Shown: positions 28,580 to 41,260, counted from the first letter of the stretch. The stretch: 64,000 nt of DNA from Desulfobacteraceae bacterium (GCA_014237395.1 JABZFP010000030.1:62001-126000), one strand, 5' to 3'. The notes: generated by a model from the sequence alone, not told the origin. Numbers and translations: made by a program.

Positions 28580-30640
28580 ATGAAGTTTTTTTTCTTGAAT
28601 ATTCTAACGATCACGCTAACGATCGTTTTTTCGACACTTAGCGCAGGTGCGGCCGAACAAGAGCACTTTGACCCCAAGGGCAAGTTGCCCTCTGAGTACA
28701 CGATCGAGTTGCAAAACGGACTGCGAAAATCCTTGCCCTTCGACGATAAAAAGGATTTCGAGGAAGCCAGGAGGGGCTTCATCGCCGCCCCCGCATACAA
28801 GCAGATCATGGCCGAAGCCGGCAACGTGGCCTGGGACATCGGCAGCTACGACTGGCTATTGCAGGGCAAGGACTTCGACAGTATCCATCCGTCCCTGCAG
28901 CGCGTGGCGGTTCTCAATATGAACTACGGTCTGTTCGAGGTGATTCCCGGTATCTACCAGGTGCGCGGCTACGACCTGGCCAATATCAGTTTCATCAAGG
29001 GCGACATGGGCTGGATCGTGTTCGACCCCTTGACCGCCAAGGAAACCGCCGCCGCGGCGCTCAAATTCATCAACGAACAGCTCGGCGAGCGTCCGGTGGT
29101 GGCGGTGGTCTTCTCCCACTCTCACGCCGATCACTTCGGCGGGGTGCGGGGGGTCGTGGACGAGGAGGACGTGCGCAGCGGCAAGGTCAAGATCATCGCG
29201 CCGGTGGGCTTCATGGAGCATGCCATCTCGGAAAACGTCATGGCCGGCACCGCCATGACCCGGCGCATGTTCTACCAGTACGGCGTGCTCCTGCCACGCA
29301 GCCCCTTTGGCCACGTGGACCAGGCCATCGGCAAGAACACGGCGGCCGGCAACCTGGGGTTGATCGAGCCCAACGTGATCGTCTCCGCGGACATCGAGGA
29401 AATGACCGTGGACGGCGTGAAGATGATCTTCCAGAACACCCCCGGCACCGAGGCGCCCGCCGAGATGAACACTTGGTTTCCAGATTTTAAGGCCTTCTGG
29501 GCGGCCGAGAACATCGTAGGCACGATCCACAACATTTACACCCTGCGCGGCGCCATGGTGCGCGACGCCCTGGAGTGGTCCAAGCAGATCAACAAGGCGA
29601 TTTACCTCTTCGGGCGGGAAGCCGACGTGATGTTCGCCTCCCACAGCTGGCCGCGCTGGGGCAACGACCGCGTCCTGGAAGTCATGCGGGCCCAGCGCGA
29701 CGCTTACGCCCATCTGAACAACGAGGTCCTGCACCTGGCCAACCAGGGGGTGACCATCAACGAGGTCCACAACGTCTACGAACTGCCCGAAAGTCTGCAG
29801 CAGCAGTGGGCGGTGCACAGCTATCACGGCTCCGAGCAGCACAACAGCCGCGCCGTCATCAACCGCTACCTGGGATACTGGGACGCGAACCCGGCCACCC
29901 TCGTGCCCCTCTCCCCGCGCGATTCGGCGCCGCTTTATGTGGAAATGATGGGCGGGGCCGCCAAGATCATCGCCAAGGGTCAGCAACTCTACGACGAGGG
30001 CGAGTACCTGTATGCCGTGGAAATCCTCAACAAGCTGGTCTTTGCGGAGCCCGACAACCAGGAGGCCAAGGACTTGCTGGCGGACGTTTACGAGCAGATC
30101 GGCTACCAGCGGGAGAGCTCGAGCACGCGCAACAGCTTCCTGGCTGCGGCCTTTGAGCTGCGCAACGGCATCCCCCAGGGGGCCTCGCCCAAGGCCAGCG
30201 GGCCGGACATGATCCGGGGTATGACCACCGCTTTGTGGCTCGATTTTCTGGGCGTGCGGCTTGACAGCAAGAAAGTCGATGGCAAGCACTTCGTCATCAA
30301 CATTGTAACACCCGACAACGGCGAGAAATTCGTGGTGGAGCTGAGCAACGCCACCCTGACCAGTATCGAGGGTTTCCAGGCCGCGCAGCCGGATCTCACG
30401 ATCACCATGAACCGCGCCGATCTGGAGACGGTGATGATAGGCAAGGCCACCTTCGACCAGCAGATCGCTGACGGCAAGGTCAAACTTGAGGGGAACCGTG
30501 AGCCTTACGACCTGCTCAAGAATTCGCTGGTCCAGTTCGACATGGGCTTCGAGATTCTTCCGGGCACCGGGCCGAAGGATTTGACGCCGGACAGAACCCC
30601 GTTCGAACAGCCTCAACCGGCCGACACTTCCGGTGGTTGA
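28580..30640 (+). CDS. Secreted alkyl sulfatase, SdsA1/BDS1-type metallo-beta-lactamase
   Basis: VAVVFSHSHADHFGGVRGVVDEEDVRSGKVKIIAP metal motif; TLRGAMVRDALEWSKQINKAI; SCP2-like C-terminus; signal peptide. Confidence 0.93.
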   Translation: MKFFFLNILTITLTIVFSTLSAGAAEQEHFDPKGKLPSEYTIELQNGLRKSLPFDDKKDFEEARRGFIAAPAYKQIMAEAGNVAWDIGSYDWLLQGKDFDSIHPSLQRVAVLNMNYGLFEVIPGIYQVRGYDLANISFIKGDMGWIVFDPLTAKETAAAALKFINEQLGERPVVAVVFSHSHADHFGGVRGVVDEEDVRSGKVKIIAPVGFMEHAISENVMAGTAMTRRMFYQYGVLLPRSPFGHVDQAIGKNTAAGNLGLIEPNVIVSADIEEMTVDGVKMIFQNTPGTEAPAEMNTWFPDFKAFWAAENIVGTIHNIYTLRGAMVRDALEWSKQINKAIYLFGREADVMFASHSWPRWGNDRVLEVMRAQRDAYAHLNNEVLHLANQGVTINEVHNVYELPESLQQQWAVHSYHGSEQHNSRAVINRYLGYWDANPATLVPLSPRDSAPLYVEMMGGAAKIIAKGQQLYDEGEYLYAVEILNKLVFAEPDNQEAKDLLADVYEQIGYQRESSSTRNSFLAAAFELRNGIPQGASPKASGPDMIRGMTTALWLDFLGVRLDSKKVDGKHFVINIVTPDNGEKFVVELSNATLTSIEGFQAAQPDLTITMNRADLETVMIGKATFDQQIADGKVKLEGNREPYDLLKNSLVQFDMGFEILPGTGPKDLTPDRTPFEQPQPADTSGG

Positions 30641-30647
30641 TCCGGCC

Positions 30648-30684
30648 CAAACCACCGCCCAGGTTGATTCCGGGCGGTGGTTTG
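30648..30684 (+). terminator. Strong hairpin after the alkyl sulfatase gene (possible terminator, no good U-tract)
   Basis: CAAACCACCGCCC - AGGTTGATTCC - GGGCGGTGGTTTG, 13-bp perfect stem. Confidence 0.6.
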
Positions 30685-31087
30685 CTCTTGTCGAATCTGC
30701 TGACAGCGGCAAAACATGAACGAATCCCCGGGTGATGCTCATCCCTGGGATTTACAGTGTGAAAGCCTTGTGATAACAAAAGACCATCCATAGGGTTGCC
30801 GATCGGCAATCGCCACTTGTTTACGGTTCCCGGCCCACTCATGACCTACGTTAAATCCTGCTCCAAGGCCAAAGTCTCCCGGAAACGGTTTTCACGCCAC
30901 CCACGGTGATCACTTCTCACTTCGCAACGACTTTCGCCAAATTGTTTTTCGGCTTTCACGCTGTTGTTAAGATGGGCGCTGAACCAGCCATCGACATGTC
31001 CTGGCCCTAAAGCCCCGGATCTCGTGTTTACACAGGATTGGAGGCTTCTCATATCAATAACGCACCACTTTTTAAAAGGAGGTCGTG

Positions 31088-32659
<1,572 letters not shown>

Positions 32660-32684
32660 CATCCTACCTTAAAGTATCGATTGT

Positions 32685-32740
32685 CTGCCGGCCAAGTCCG
32701 GCGTCGTTAAGGCGCCGGGCCCCAATCGTTTGGCCGGCAG
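32685..32740. repeat. Nested inverted repeat between sulfatase and phosphatase genes
   Basis: CTGCCGGCCAA ... TTGGCCGGCAG (11 bp) enclosing CCGGCG ... CGCCGG. Confidence 0.55.
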
Positions 32741-32792
32741 CTTTGATTCGAAAAGAAGAGCGTTTATGCCGAAGACATCAGGAGGTGTATTG

Positions 32793-34469
32793 ATGAAGAC
32801 TCGAAAAAGTGGCGTGCCCATCATTGCCGCGCTGGCGTTGCTGGCGTCGGTCACAATGGCATTCGCTGCTCCCGATTCCCCGCGCCTTGTACTGCAGATT
32901 ACCGTGGATCAATTGCGCGGTGACTTGCCCGGCCGTTATGCCGACCGTCTCCCCGATGGGGGCTTTCGATACCTGATGGAAAAAGGCACCTGGTACACGG
33001 ATGCGCATTACCAGCACGCCAACACCGAAACCGCCGTGGGCCATGCGACCCTGGCGACTGGGGCCGATCCCTCCCGGCACGGCATCGTGGCCAATGACTG
33101 GATCGACCAGGGCAGCGGCGCATTCGTCTACAATACCGAGGACGACCGCCACCACATTGTCGGTAAGGAACCCAAGGCCCACGAGGGGGTGTCGCCCCGC
33201 AACCTGCTGGCCTCCACCATTCCCGACGAAATGCTGGTCCACAACGGCGGCCGGTCCCGGGCGTTCAGCGTTTCGGTCAAGGACCGCGGCGCGATCCTGC
33301 CGGGGGGCCATGTGGGGAAGGCTTTCTGGTTTTCCAAGAGCAGCGGGGAATTTGTCACCAGCACCTACTATTACGACGACTACCCGGCCTGGGTAAAGCA
33401 ATGGAACGCCGCCAAACCGGCCGATGCCTACCGCGACCAATCCTGGGACCTGCTCCACGATCGCGCCACCTACGTGCACGGGCAGATGGACGACCGTCCC
33501 TATGAGGCCGACCTCAAGCCCCTGGGCCGAACCTTTCCCCATTCGCTCGGCGGCGACACCAAGTACTTCTACCTCTTTTTAACCCTCTCGCCGGTGGGAG
33601 ATGCCCTCACACTGGATTTTGCCAAAGCCCTGGTGGAAAACGAAAAACTGGGTCAAAACCCTCATGGGGCGCCGGACTACCTCCAGATCAGTTTTTCCTC
33701 TACCGACTACATCGGGCACCTGTTCGGCCCTTCCAGCCTGGAAACCGAGGACAACCTCCTGCGACTGGACCGGACCCTGGCGGATCTGTTCCAGTTCATC
33801 GATGAGAAGGTCGGGTTGGACCAGACCCTGATCGTTCTCAGCGGCGACCATGGGGCACCCGAGGCGCCGGAATACATGGCCGAGTTGGGCCTCTCCACAG
33901 GTCGGTTTGCCTTCGACTGGTTCAAGACCGAGGGCCCCCTGACAGATGCTTTGCAGAAAAAATACGGTCGATCGGATTTTATTTCAGGCCACAGTCACCC
34001 CTATCTTTACCTTAACCTGGAGGCCATCGCATCCGCCGGACAAAATGTGGCCGACGTGGAGCGCTTGGTTGCGGACGAGTTGATGAAAATTCCTGGGATT
34101 GTCTACGCCCAGACCCGCAGCGATCTTCTGGCCGGGCGCATCACCGAGTCGCCGGTCCAGAACCAGATCCGCCGCAGCTTCCATCCAACGCGCTCGGGCA
34201 ACATCCACATGGTGCCGGAACAGTACTGGTTTCTGCACTCCACCGAGGAGGCCGAGAAGATGGGCATCGGGTCGATTGCGGCCATCCACGGCTCGCCCTG
34301 GGCTTACGACACCTATGTGCCGATCTTTTTTGCGGGCCACGGCGTGCCGGCCCAGATCATCGGGCGGCGGGTGGCCCCCACGGACATCGCGGCGACCGTC
34401 ACCGCATATCTCGGCGTCAAACGTCCTTCGGGATCGGTCGGCAGCGTACTGACCGAGGTTCTGCCCTGA
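32793..34469 (+). CDS. Secreted alkaline phosphatase (PafA/nucleotide pyrophosphatase-like)
   Basis: PRLVLQITVDQLRGDLPGRY...HANTETAVGHATLATGADPSRHGIVANDW...SFSSTDYIGHLFGP...SGDHGAPEAP. Confidence 0.87.
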   Translation: MKTRKSGVPIIAALALLASVTMAFAAPDSPRLVLQITVDQLRGDLPGRYADRLPDGGFRYLMEKGTWYTDAHYQHANTETAVGHATLATGADPSRHGIVANDWIDQGSGAFVYNTEDDRHHIVGKEPKAHEGVSPRNLLASTIPDEMLVHNGGRSRAFSVSVKDRGAILPGGHVGKAFWFSKSSGEFVTSTYYYDDYPAWVKQWNAAKPADAYRDQSWDLLHDRATYVHGQMDDRPYEADLKPLGRTFPHSLGGDTKYFYLFLTLSPVGDALTLDFAKALVENEKLGQNPHGAPDYLQISFSSTDYIGHLFGPSSLETEDNLLRLDRTLADLFQFIDEKVGLDQTLIVLSGDHGAPEAPEYMAELGLSTGRFAFDWFKTEGPLTDALQKKYGRSDFISGHSHPYLYLNLEAIASAGQNVADVERLVADELMKIPGIVYAQTRSDLLAGRITESPVQNQIRRSFHPTRSGNIHMVPEQYWFLHSTEEAEKMGIGSIAAIHGSPWAYDTYVPIFFAGHGVPAQIIGRRVAPTDIAATVTAYLGVKRPSGSVGSVLTEVLP

Positions 34470-34529
34470 TAAGATGGTCAAAAATTGTTGGAAGTATAGG
34501 ACCAGCCGATTGCGACAGGAGGCCTGACG

Positions 34530-35807
34530 ATGAAACTCAGAATGCTCTGTATAATAATAGCCGCTTTTCTGGCGGGCTCGCCCGCCTGGGGCGCCGGCCT
34601 CTGGCTCTATGAGGGTGGCACCCCCGATCTGGGCACGGCCGGGGCCGGACGGGCGGCCCTCGCGGCCGACGCCTCCACGGCCGGCGCCAACCCGGCCGGC
34701 ATGACCCGCCTGGAGCGCTCCCAGATGCTGCTGGCGGTTCAAGGCATTTACGTCAACAGCCGCTTCGACACCGAGATCGCCGACTTCGGAGGAGGCGACG
34801 GCGGCAACGCCGGGGGCTTCGTGCCGGCCGGCGGCCTGCACTACGTCCACAGTATGACGGAGGATTTCAAGATGGGGGTCAGCATGGGCTCCTATTTCGG
34901 CCTGGGGGTGGACTACGGCGACAGCTGGGCCGGGCGCTACTACGTGACCGAGGCCGAACTGGTCACCTTGGGGGTCAACCCCGGGATGGGCTACCGGGTC
35001 AACGACTGGCTCTCCCTGGGGGCGGGCTTTTCAATCGTGTATGCGGAACTGACCCAGAAGGCCGCCGTCAACAACGCCGCCGTGCCGGGGCAGGCCGGTC
35101 TTGCCGACGGGCGGCTCGAGATCGAGGACGACGACGTGGGCTACGGCTTCAACCTGGGGGTCTTGCTGGAGCCCCGGGAGGACACCCGCATCGGCATCAC
35201 CTACCGCTCGGAAGTGGACCTGGAGTTTGAAGACACGGCCCCCCTCAAGAATATCGGTCCGATCCTGCAGGGCATTTTAAACATCTCCGGCCTGGCCGGC
35301 AGCAAGGTGGACATCGACATGACGATTCCCCAGGCGGTGATGCTAAGCGGCTACCACCAGTTGAACGACCAGTGGGCCATTCTGGGCAACGTGGGCTGGC
35401 AGGACTGGAGCGCCTTCGGCAAGCAGGACCTGACCCTCACATCCACCACGGCGCGCAGCTTCACCAAAGACCTGGACTATGACGATACCTGGCATTTCGC
35501 CCTGGGGGCACAGTACCGCTTCGCCCCCCAATGGCTCTGGTCGGTGGGGGCGGCCTACGACACCTCGCCGGTGGACGACGACGACAAGCGCTCGCCGGAT
35601 CTGCCTTTGGACCGTCAGATCCGCATCGGGACAGGGATCCAGTACGACTGGAACGCGGACGTGACCATAGGTCTGGCCTACGAGTACCTGGACGCCGGGG
35701 ATGCCGGCATCGATCAGGAAGGCGGTCCGTTGCAGGGCGACCTCAAAGGCGAGTACGATACCAACGCAATCCACTTCATGGCCGTCAACGTCATCTGGCG
35801 TTTTTAA
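34530..35807 (+). CDS. OmpP1/FadL/TodX-family outer membrane transporter
   Basis: GAGLWLYEGGTPDLGTAGAGRAALAADASTAGANPAGMTRL; beta-rich, terminal Phe. Confidence 0.92.
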   Translation: MKLRMLCIIIAAFLAGSPAWGAGLWLYEGGTPDLGTAGAGRAALAADASTAGANPAGMTRLERSQMLLAVQGIYVNSRFDTEIADFGGGDGGNAGGFVPAGGLHYVHSMTEDFKMGVSMGSYFGLGVDYGDSWAGRYYVTEAELVTLGVNPGMGYRVNDWLSLGAGFSIVYAELTQKAAVNNAAVPGQAGLADGRLEIEDDDVGYGFNLGVLLEPREDTRIGITYRSEVDLEFEDTAPLKNIGPILQGILNISGLAGSKVDIDMTIPQAVMLSGYHQLNDQWAILGNVGWQDWSAFGKQDLTLTSTTARSFTKDLDYDDTWHFALGAQYRFAPQWLWSVGAAYDTSPVDDDDKRSPDLPLDRQIRIGTGIQYDWNADVTIGLAYEYLDAGDAGIDQEGGPLQGDLKGEYDTNAIHFMAVNVIWRF

Positions 35808-35891
35808 GGTCGTTGCCGGCGAGGAGCAGCCGAGCATTCCGGCGATGAGTCTCTTGTCGGTGTCATCTTCTACCGAGAGGCAACGATCACT

Positions 35892-38800
35892 ATGCGCAGG
35901 ATAACCTATGCGCTCATGCTGCTGACAGGCCTTATCGTCCTGATCATTCTGGTGCTTGCCATTGCATGGGCGACCTTCGATGACGAGGACTACCGCCGGT
36001 TGGCGATCCGTAGTGTCGATTACTTCACCGGCTATGCCATGACCATCGACGGCGCCTTCAGCCTGGACCTTTCGACCCGCCCCATTCTCTCGGCCGAAGG
36101 GATCCGCCTCGAAGCCCGGGACGGCGACCCGCCGCCGTCCCTTATGAAAATTGGGAAATTCAATGTCCAGCTCGACCTGCCGCAACTCATCTCCGGCCAC
36201 CTCGTCGTGCCCGAACTGCAGGCCGAAGACGTTGTCCTCGCCATCGCCGTCAATGATCCGGCTGACACTGAAGATACCGATGAGGGGCCCCTCCTCTCCC
36301 GCGACATCGATCTGCCGGTCTTCGAGAGCGTGCGCCTTCGCAACATCCAACTGGATGTGACCGACGTGGCGGATGCGCGCACGATTCCCTTTCGGATTCA
36401 GTGGTTCGATATGGACGACGTGCGCAATACCGGCCCGATGTTCGTGTCGGGCGAGGGCACCGTCGGCGGTGAAAAATTCAGCATCGACGGCCGCATGGGG
36501 GCCCTGGCGGAGATGCTGAAGGAACAGGCGCCCTATGCGGTGGACTACAGCTTGATCGTGGGCGGCATCCGCTTCTCGGTGGCGGGCACCTTTGACGACT
36601 ACTTGGATGCCGAGGGCGCGGACCTGCGGATTACCGGCGCGGCGGCGGAAACGGCCGATCTGTTCGGACTTCTGGATATCGAAACACCCCCCCTGGGCCG
36701 CCTACAATTCGAAGCTGCGATCAAGGGCGACCTCAGCGCACCCCGGATCCCGTTCGTGAGCCTCTCCCTCTCCGGTGACCCGAAGATACAATTATCCGTC
36801 GAGGGTGCCCTTGCCAATGCCCTCACCGGCGAGGGGGCCGCCATCAATTTTGCTGGATCGTGCACCCTCCCTGAAATCCTTGCGATGATCCGGACGGAAG
36901 GCCTGACAGGCCTCAATTTGCTTCGTCTTTCGGGCCGGCTGCGGGAGGCCGACGGCGAATTGTCGGTCGAGGAGCTCATGGTGGGTGCCGTTTCCGAGGA
37001 AGGGGCGGCGGTCAACGTGGCCGGCCGCATCGCCCTGGGGAAGCATTTTGGCGCCATGGCCCTGGAAAATGTTAATCTCGACCTGAAGGCCCTCTATCCC
37101 CGCAGCGACGTTTTAAGGCCGATTGTGCTCTACCGCCTGCCGGAGGTAGGGCCGGTCTTCGCCCGGGCCCGGCTTACAGGGGCACTTGAGGCATTGAGGC
37201 TCGAAGATCTTGCTATCGACGTCGGGGGCAAAGGGCCGCTGCGCTTTATGGCCAAAGGTCTGATCACCGGCAAGATCGACGGCGATCAATTGTCCGCATC
37301 CGACATCGATCTGACCGCTACCATCCAGTCGGAAACCACCGCCATCCTGGCCGAGGCCTACGGGGCGGATCTGCCCGAGTTGGGCGCGATTTCGGCCCGC
37401 TATCGCCTGCGGGGCAATTTCGAGCGGTTTCAGGTCGAAGCGCTGGACCTGCAAACTGAAACCGCCCAGGGTCTTAAAACCGCTTTGACCGGCCGCATCG
37501 CTTTCGACCGCGAAAAAAGCCAGCCGCTGCGAGGTGCCCTGGATCTCCGGCTGGCTGTCACGGCATCCACCCTGGGGGCGGCCATGGCACCGTGGGATAT
37601 CGCCGATTTTACCGGGCTGAAGGATTTGGCGGCCAAAGCCCACATCGCGGGGACCACCGACGTGGTGAGCCTGAAGGATATCGATCTGCAGGTCGGGGAC
37701 CGCTCCCAGATTCAGATCCGCCTGAGCGGTGATCTGGAAAGGATTGACACGTCACAGGACCCGGTTCTGGCAGGCGTGAATCTGACCGCAACGATGGCTG
37801 CCGAAACAACTGCCGGATTATTCAGCGGCCAGGGGACCCGCCTGCCGGAATTGGGCCCCTTGCAGGGCACCGCGCGCATAAAGGACAGGCAGGGTGTCAT
37901 CGACCTGGAATCTTTCAAGATCAGCGGAGGGACGGCGGGGAATCCCGTTTTTTCTGCCCAGGGAAAGGTTATCGGGTTGAGCGATCCTGAAGCCATGCGA
38001 TTCACGGCTGGTTTCGAAACCGCCTCGAAGCCCTGGGTGGCGGCCTATTTAGGCCAGGAAGACGTCGAAAGCACCACCATCGCGGGAGAGATTGTTGCCC
38101 GCGCCATAAAAAACGGCCTCCACGTCGAAAAATTCATTATCGGCGCTGCGGACACGGCACCCCTGAAGCTGGCCGTTAACGGCCGCATCCAGGATCTGGC
38201 AGCATCCCCGCAGATCGCCCTGCAACTGGAAGCCGGCGCCGCCGATCCTGCCGTGATCGGCACGCTCACCGGTCTGCCGGTTCCGGATCTGGCCCCGGTG
38301 ACCGTGAAGGGGCGGATTGCCGGTAAGATGCCCGGTGTCGCTTTCGAAGGGGAGGCCCATGTCGGGGAAACGATCTTTACGAGCAGGATCCGAACGACGC
38401 TCAGTGCCGGGCGGCCGCATATCAGCGGCGAAATCAGCGCCGGAACCGTCGATCTGGCCGAGATGGGCCTGTTTCCCGGTGTGCCGCCGGAAGAGGCCCT
38501 TATCGCCTCGAAAACGACATCGCCCACTGGCAAAAAGCTTTTCGACAAGACGCCCCTGCTGCCCTTCGCCGCCCTGCGGGCCGCTGACCTCACCTTGCAA
38601 CTGGATGTCGATAAACTGATCGGCCGCAATATCACCATCGAAAAACTGGATGTAGACGTACACCTCGACAACGGGCGCCTGCGGGTCCAGCCGGCCAACA
38701 TGGCGTATACGGGTGGATTCGCCGAGATGACGTTTCGCGTCGATGCCGCGAAGGCGGTACCGACCTACGCCGTCAAGATTGTCGGCGAAGACATGGATGT

Positions 38801-39395
38801 CGATGACCTGCTGGCCTATGCCCACGAACCTATTATCCTGAGCGGATCGCTGAACGTTGTGACGGACCTGCGCAGTTCAGGCACTTCCGCCTCTGAAATT
38901 GCATCCAACCTGACAGGTGGGGTGAGCTTTGCGTTGGAGAACGGCCAGATTTGGCGCATGGTCGATCTGTTGTCGAAAGACGTCTTCGACCTCCTGCTGA
39001 CCGCTGCAGACAGCCGCACTTACACGGACATGCACTGCCTGCTCGGCAACCTCGATTTCGAAAAAGGGGTCGGGACCATCGACATGCTGTACATGGATTC
39101 CCCCAAAATTAGGGCCAAGGGCGCCGGAACCCTAAACTTGTCGGATGAGACCCTGGATGTGGTCATCAACCCCGAGCAGAAGGGGCGCCTGTTTAAAAAG
39201 CGATCGGCGGTGCGGATCAGCGGCGCCTTGACGAACCCCTCGGCCGCAACTGTTCCTCTGGCAGAAGCGGCCGAGCTTTACGGCACCATCGTGCTGCCGT
39301 TTGTTTTCCTGCCGCTGCGAGGGGTGGAACACCTGCTTGCTTTGTTGACCAACGATGCGGAGGCAACGCCCTGTATACCAGCAGGACGGCCCTAG
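35892..39395 (+). CDS. AsmA-family protein
   Basis: N-terminal TM plus DYFTGYAMTIDGAFSLDLSTRPILSAEGIRLE; C-terminal AKGAGTLNLSDETLDVVINPEQKGRLF. Confidence 0.88.
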   Translation: MRRITYALMLLTGLIVLIILVLAIAWATFDDEDYRRLAIRSVDYFTGYAMTIDGAFSLDLSTRPILSAEGIRLEARDGDPPPSLMKIGKFNVQLDLPQLISGHLVVPELQAEDVVLAIAVNDPADTEDTDEGPLLSRDIDLPVFESVRLRNIQLDVTDVADARTIPFRIQWFDMDDVRNTGPMFVSGEGTVGGEKFSIDGRMGALAEMLKEQAPYAVDYSLIVGGIRFSVAGTFDDYLDAEGADLRITGAAAETADLFGLLDIETPPLGRLQFEAAIKGDLSAPRIPFVSLSLSGDPKIQLSVEGALANALTGEGAAINFAGSCTLPEILAMIRTEGLTGLNLLRLSGRLREADGELSVEELMVGAVSEEGAAVNVAGRIALGKHFGAMALENVNLDLKALYPRSDVLRPIVLYRLPEVGPVFARARLTGALEALRLEDLAIDVGGKGPLRFMAKGLITGKIDGDQLSASDIDLTATIQSETTAILAEAYGADLPELGAISARYRLRGNFERFQVEALDLQTETAQGLKTALTGRIAFDREKSQPLRGALDLRLAVTASTLGAAMAPWDIADFTGLKDLAAKAHIAGTTDVVSLKDIDLQVGDRSQIQIRLSGDLERIDTSQDPVLAGVNLTATMAAETTAGLFSGQGTRLPELGPLQGTARIKDRQGVIDLESFKISGGTAGNPVFSAQGKVIGLSDPEAMRFTAGFETASKPWVAAYLGQEDVESTTIAGEIVARAIKNGLHVEKFIIGAADTAPLKLAVNGRIQDLAASPQIALQLEAGAADPAVIGTLTGLPVPDLAPVTVKGRIAGKMPGVAFEGEAHVGETIFTSRIRTTLSAGRPHISGEISAGTVDLAEMGLFPGVPPEEALIASKTTSPTGKKLFDKTPLLPFAALRAADLTLQLDVDKLIGRNITIEKLDVDVHLDNGRLRVQPANMAYTGGFAEMTFRVDAAKAVPTYAVKIVGEDMDVDDLLAYAHEPIILSGSLNVVTDLRSSGTSASEIASNLTGGVSFALENGQIWRMVDLLSKDVFDLLLTAADSRTYTDMHCLLGNLDFEKGVGTIDMLYMDSPKIRAKGAGTLNLSDETLDVVINPEQKGRLFKKRSAVRISGALTNPSAATVPLAEAAELYGTIVLPFVFLPLRGVEHLLALLTNDAEATPCIPAGRP

Positions 39396-39917
39396 TCCAT
39401 CAGCCGGGGCCCGGTTCGGTGTTCTTGCGGCTGTCGGAGTTCGACTTCATCGACGACAAGGAAGGCAAGCCGGTCGGCATGACCCGCCTGGACCACTCTC
39501 CGGATCTGCCCCCTGAGTCGTCAGGTCCGATACGCGGTCGATGCTCAGCCTGAGCTGGAAGTTTTAAAGTCGGCAAGTTTTCTTTGATGTCTCCCATAGA
39601 CCCGCCCCTTTGTAATCGATTCGTTCCTCTCCCGGAAGGTCGTTCTGTCCTTGCTATGAGTACCGCAGACTTTTTCCTCCACGACGCATTGCGCGTGTAC
39701 ATTATTTGCCTGGGTGAGCTATGGCGGCTACCCATCGAATTAAACCTCCCCCCCCCTCCCTATTTCTATATTCGATCGATAGCCCCCTTTTGTATTGGAT
39801 TTAACGATTTGACCGTTGGGATACGGTTCTGTATATGGATCCCATAGTGAGTATTTGCTCATTTAAACACCTGCCCAGGCTGCGGAAGATTGAGGGTGGG
39901 CTCAGGGCGAGGTCGTT

Positions 39918-40121
39918 ATGAAGCTGGTATTTGTCTGTCCCGATCAAAACAAGGTGTTCGAAAGCGACCATTACCGGGTGGTGGAAAACAAGGGTGTCAT
40001 TTGTGACGCAGCCGGTCAGCGGTCACTGGATGCCAAAGTCGCGCTGGATTCGCCTTGTCCCCTCTGCGGGAAGATGCATGTGTATCATGCCAACGAACTG
40101 TCGTGCCCGTTTGGTGGCTAA
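39918..40121 (+). CDS. Small zinc-ribbon-like protein upstream of the YedE-like gene
   Basis: 67 aa, FVCPDQNKVFESD...SPCPLCGKMHVYHANELSCPF. Confidence 0.7.
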   Translation: MKLVFVCPDQNKVFESDHYRVVENKGVICDAAGQRSLDAKVALDSPCPLCGKMHVYHANELSCPFGG

Positions 40122-40154
40122 ACCTGTGATGACTCATCAGGAGGGAGGAAGAAG

Positions 40155-41249
40155 TTGATGCAAGGGAAAAACATTTTTGCGACGCGGTGGGGCATCATCG
40201 GGGTCGGGGCCTTTATCGGCATCCTGGCGCCTGTGCTGCAGAAGCTTGGCAACCCCGGCAATATGGGAATTTGCGTGGCCTGTTTCGAACGTGACATTGC
40301 CGGCGCCGTGGGGCTCCACCGGGCGGGGGTGGTCCAGTTCGTCCGGCCGGAAATCATCGGTTTCGTGCTCGGGTCCATGATGGCGGCTTACCTGTTCAAG
40401 GAGTTCCGGCCCCGGGTGGGATCGGCCCCCATTGTCCGGTTCGTCCTTGGGGCTTTCGCCATGATCGGCGCCCTGGTGTTTCTGGGATGCCCCTGGCGGG
40501 CCGTCCTGCGCCTGTCCGGCGGCGACGGCAATGCCATCCTGGGACTGCTGGGGCTGACATTCGGCATCTGGATCGGCACCCTTTTCCTGAAAAAAGGCTA
40601 CAACCTTGGACGCACCCAGGTGACCCATGCCACCGTCGGTTGGATGCTGCCGCTGCTCATGGTGGGCTTGTTCGTGCTGCTGCTGGTCTTTCCCCAGGTC
40701 GAGGGTGAGGCCCAAAGCGGTGTGCTGTTCTACAGCCTGAAAGGGCCCGGCGCCATGCATGCCCCGCTTTTCCTGTCGCTGATCGTAGGCCTTGGCATCG
40801 GATTCCTGGCCCAGCGCAGCCGATTTTGCACCATGGGGGCCATTCGGGACGTCGTTCTGTTCGGCCAGACCCATCTGCTCAGCGGCTTCATCAGCCTGGC
40901 CGTGGCGGCCTTTCTGACCAATCTTGCGCTCAGCCAGTTCAAGGCCGGGTTTGCGGGGCAGCCCGTGGCCCACACCATGCATATCTGGAATTTTGCCGGC
41001 ATGGCCCTGGCCGGGCTTGCTTTCGCCCTGGCCGGTGGATGTCCCGGGCGACAGCTGTTTCTTTCCGGCGAGGGGGACGGTGACGCGGCCGTATTTGTTT
41101 TGGGGATGATCGTGGGGGCGGGGTTTGCCCATAACTTCGGGCTGGCAAGTTCGCCCAAGGGCGTCGGTCCGCACGGCATCGCCGCGGTGGTCGTGGGGCT
41201 CCTGGTCTGTCTGTTTATTGGATTTACAATGCGAAGGAAAAGGGCATAA
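40155..41249 (+). CDS. yedE: YedE-family putative selenium transporter
   Basis: Multi-TM; GNMGICVACFERDIAGAVGLH...LGCPWRAVLRLSGGDGNA...QRSRFCTMGAIRD...LAGGCPGRQLFLSGEGDGDA. Confidence 0.92.
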   Translation: MMQGKNIFATRWGIIGVGAFIGILAPVLQKLGNPGNMGICVACFERDIAGAVGLHRAGVVQFVRPEIIGFVLGSMMAAYLFKEFRPRVGSAPIVRFVLGAFAMIGALVFLGCPWRAVLRLSGGDGNAILGLLGLTFGIWIGTLFLKKGYNLGRTQVTHATVGWMLPLLMVGLFVLLLVFPQVEGEAQSGVLFYSLKGPGAMHAPLFLSLIVGLGIGFLAQRSRFCTMGAIRDVVLFGQTHLLSGFISLAVAAFLTNLALSQFKAGFAGQPVAHTMHIWNFAGMALAGLAFALAGGCPGRQLFLSGEGDGDAAVFVLGMIVGAGFAHNFGLASSPKGVGPHGIAAVVVGLLVCLFIGFTMRRKRA

Positions 41250-41260
41250 GGAGGTTTGCG

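Noticed and set aside
28856-30742. 628-aa minus-strand ORF opposite the alkyl sulfatase
   Set aside because: Low-complexity His/Val/Gly-rich shadow ORF antisense to a gene with clear family motifs; typical of high-GC DNA.
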